Shown here: positions 62,401 to 64,000 of the stretch, one piece after another
How positions within the stretch are numbered: the stretch's first letter is position 1
Layout of the letters: every line of letters starts with the position of its first letter
Assembly: GCA_016779225.1 (NCBI GenBank)
Contig: JADHNZ010000011.1
Span: 1-64,000, forward strand
Source of the DNA: Planctomycetota bacterium
GTDB lineage: Bacteria; Planctomycetota; UBA1135; GCA-002686595
Reading direction: 5' to 3'
DNA length: 64,000 nt
Translations under genes and position numbers: made by a program
The notes under the pieces: model-generated
Databases searched by the model: none
The model's input: the letters and a program-made list of their open reading frames with translations, nothing else
What the model was told of the DNA's origin: nothing

Positions 62401-62470
62401 GACCACCGCCGACGCCTCCAACGAGGTCGGCCACGCCGATGAGGTGAGGCTCATCGGGACCCGCCTCTAG
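59448..62470 (+). pseudogene. Subtilase (S8) with FN3 modules, frameshifted by an 11-bp duplication
   Basis: From ATG 59448 (MHRVLLPLALALGAVP, signal peptide) the frame reaches the catalytic Asp motif VAIVDTGIDLTHPDLAP and then breaks. Removing one copy of the 11-mer at 59909-59930 restores one frame of 1004 codons with the Asp, His (GHGTHVAGI) and Ser (LSGTSMATPMVTG) residues of the triad. Behind the protease lie three FN3 domains (DAPLGLRAE, PPTGLAATG, PPTGLSAVAGDGAV) and two jelly-roll segments (VFFEGFESG). Unless the duplication is reversed, only the pro-region and a few protease residues are made. A paralogue follows at 62599. Confidence 0.88.
59909..59930 (+). repeat. Perfect 11-bp tandem duplication
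   Basis: CGACCTCGCCC at 59909-59919 and again at 59920-59930, inside the codons just after the catalytic Asp of the first subtilase. Length 11 gives a frameshift; loss of one copy restores it. Confidence 0.95.
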
Positions 62471-62543
62471 GGCCGTTACCGACCGTTCAGGCCACCACGG
62501 GGGATCGAGGCGCCATTTCTGGGCAGGGTCGGAAGGGGAGAGC

Positions 62544-62549
62544 TAGAGT
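62544..62549 (+). promoter_or_regulatory. Possible -10 box TAGAGT with 49-nt leader
   Basis: TAGAGT lies 49 nt before ATG 62599, so this gene would have a conventional leader, unlike the leaderless group. Weak support. Confidence 0.3.
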
Positions 62550-62598
62550 CGGGGCAGCCCCTCTCGCACGCGAACCATCCGCTCCAACGGATCCTGCC

Positions 62599-64000
62599 AT
62601 GCACAAATCCAACGCCCTGGCGCGCGCGCTTGCGCTCGCCGCCCTGTCTGTTTCCGTCGAGACCGTCGCGGCCCAAGAGGGGCCCGGTGAGCTGAACGCC
62701 CTCGAGGCTCTTCGGGCGAGGAGCGCCCACGAGGCCGCAACGGCCCTGCTCGAGGTTCAGCCCGACCTCGCCTACGACCCTGCGAGCCTGCTGGTCCGCT
62801 GGTGGCCGCGCCAGGACGAGGGTGAGCGCGAGGCTCTCCGTACGGCGGTCGGCCTCGGTCGCCTGCGGGCGATGCCCGGCGTCCCCGACCTGGAGCTGAT
62901 CCACATCCAGGGGAGCGTCGAGGACGCCATCGCCGCGCTGCGCCCGCTGGTGCAGTATGCGGAGCCCAACTGGGTCGTGCGCGCCATCAATACGCCCAAC
63001 GACACCTACTTCGACCTCACCTACGGCCTCCACAACGCGGGGCAGACGATTCAGGGACAGGTGGGCGTCGTGGACGCCGACATCGACGCGACGGAGGCCT
63101 GGGACACCTTCACGGGAGACCCGAACTTCAAGGTGGCCGTGATCGACACCGGCGTGGACTGGGACCACCCCGACCTCGCGGCCAACATCTGGAGCAACAC
63201 TGCCGAGGTCGCCGGCAACGGCCTGGATGACGACGGCAACGGCTATGTCGACGATGTCCGCGGCTGGGACTTCTACGATGTGGACAGCAACCCCGACGAC
63301 AGCGACGGCCACGGCAGCCACTGCGCGGGGACGATCGGAGGAGTAGGCAACAACGGGATCGGCGTCGCGGGCGTGAACTGGCGCTGCAAGATCGTTCCGC
63401 TGCGCTTCCTCGGCCCCCAGGGAGGCTTCACCTCGGACGCCGTGCTGGCCGTGTCCTACTGCACGACCAACGGCATCCGGGTCTCGAACAACAGCTGGGG
63501 CGGAGGGGGCTTCTCCCAGGGGCTGTATGACGCGATCCAGGCCTCACAGGCCATCGGTCATGTGTTCTGCGCCGCGGCGGGCAACGACGGGACCAACAAC
63601 GACAGCCTTGCCCACTACCCCTCCAACTACAACCTGCCCAACATCCTGTCGGTCGCCGCGACCGACAACAGGGACCAGCGTGCGAGCTTCTCCAACTACG
63701 GGGCGAGCTCCGTGGACCTCGGCGCCCCCGGCGTGGACATCGCCTCCACCTACAGCGCGGGCGGCTATGTCTGGCTCAGCGGGACCTCGATGGCCACGCC
63801 CCATGTGAGCGGCGTGGTGACCCTGCTTCTTGGATACGAGCCGAGCCTCACCTGGCAGCAGACCATCGACCGCATCCTCGGAACGACGCGCCCCGTCTCG
63901 TCCCTCGCGGGCCTGTGCACGACTGGGGGCGTCGTCAATGCGGCGGCGGCCCTGGCGGCTGGCGGCGGCGGCGGCGGCGGAGGCGGAGGCGACACGACTC
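62599..64000 (+). CDS. Subtilase (S8), 3' end beyond the window
   Basis: It starts at MHKSNALARALALAALSVSVETVAAQ (signal peptide), then a pro-region (TPNDTYFDLTYGLHNAGQ) and an intact catalytic domain: VAVIDTGVDWDHPDL, DSDGHGSHCAGTIG, NNSWGGGGF with the oxyanion region, and SGTSMATPHVSG. The last residues seen are an Ala/Gly run with ten or more glycines, probably a linker to further modules. No stop is reached by base 64000. It is closely similar to the preceding frameshifted subtilase (YGLHNxGQ, DGNGxxDDxxGWDF), so the two are tandem paralogues, and this one could supply the activity. Confidence 0.92.
   Translation, partial: MHKSNALARALALAALSVSVETVAAQEGPGELNALEALRARSAHEAATALLEVQPDLAYDPASLLVRWWPRQDEGEREALRTAVGLGRLRAMPGVPDLELIHIQGSVEDAIAALRPLVQYAEPNWVVRAINTPNDTYFDLTYGLHNAGQTIQGQVGVVDADIDATEAWDTFTGDPNFKVAVIDTGVDWDHPDLAANIWSNTAEVAGNGLDDDGNGYVDDVRGWDFYDVDSNPDDSDGHGSHCAGTIGGVGNNGIGVAGVNWRCKIVPLRFLGPQGGFTSDAVLAVSYCTTNGIRVSNNSWGGGGFSQGLYDAIQASQAIGHVFCAAAGNDGTNNDSLAHYPSNYNLPNILSVAATDNRDQRASFSNYGASSVDLGAPGVDIASTYSAGGYVWLSGTSMATPHVSGVVTLLLGYEPSLTWQQTIDRILGTTRPVSSLAGLCTTGGVVNAAAALAAGGGGGGGGGGDTT

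Noticed and set aside
1-64000. CRISPR array, rRNA genes, complete prophage or insertion sequence
   Set aside because: No regularly spaced repeats with unique spacers, no rRNA sequence, no transposase and no phage structural genes were seen; the only recombinase-like item is the 84-aa arm-domain protein at 27449.

Overview
The window is very GC-rich, densely coded bacterial DNA. Its gene content points to Planctomycetota. There is a DUF1552 protein paired with a DUF1587/1592/1588-type planctomycete cytochrome, an ECF sigma factor fused to a membrane-anchored carboxypeptidase-regulatory-like ectodomain, DUF1080 and CHRD secreted proteins, a sulfatase, and large FN3-bearing subtilases. There is no rRNA gene and no phylogenetic marker in the window, so the assignment rests on gene families only.

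Layout. 14-2917 (minus) is a sulfur-handling operon: DsrE, a TusA-OsmC fusion, a MetE-like methyltransferase and a TusA protein with a zinc ribbon. The MetE-like frame carries an in-frame TGA followed by a stem-loop that fits the bacterial SECIS model. 3143-6228 (minus) holds a PhoD-like phosphatase and a DASH cryptochrome. 6559-11644 (plus) holds a permease, an orphan HyuA-type protein and a family-10-like glycosyl hydrolase. 11678-17204 holds an AGE epimerase, DUF4434, a NAGPA-like glycosidase, DUF2200 and a di-haem cytochrome. 17250-19250 is a decayed defence island: a 5'-truncated DrmC and an HNH nuclease with an amber codon. Then follow a HU-like protein, the ECF fusion and tRNA-Arg(CCT). 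23818-27149 (plus) is an FAD oxidase, Rmd1/YagE and an acyltransferase. 28327-32690 holds two sulfotransferases and a BlaI/M56 regulatory pair with two operators. 32793-41476 holds small DUF proteins, DUF1080, CHRD, Nei and the DUF1552/cytochrome pair. 41527-44124 is a YedF-like DsrE protein next to a formate-dehydrogenase-like oxidoreductase. 44171-50712 holds an SDR, a frameshifted penicillin acylase, class I aldolase and a DUF455/ATP-grasp pair. 50825-64000 is mostly secreted or membrane proteins, ending in two tandem subtilases; the first is broken by an 11-bp duplication and the second runs off the window.

Themes. (1) Sulfur and possibly selenium: four TusA/DsrE/OsmC-type proteins, a YedF-like protein and a candidate UGA-encoded selenocysteine. 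(2) Promoters: at least twelve genes have a TANNNT hexamer ending 5-7 nt before the start codon, which suggests widespread leaderless transcription. (3) Genome decay and slippage: an internal stop, truncations, a homopolymer frameshift, an 11-bp duplication and a 42-bp triplication, mostly in secreted-protein or defence genes.

Best candidate for something undescribed: the selenoprotein-like MetE in the TusA/OsmC/DsrE operon.
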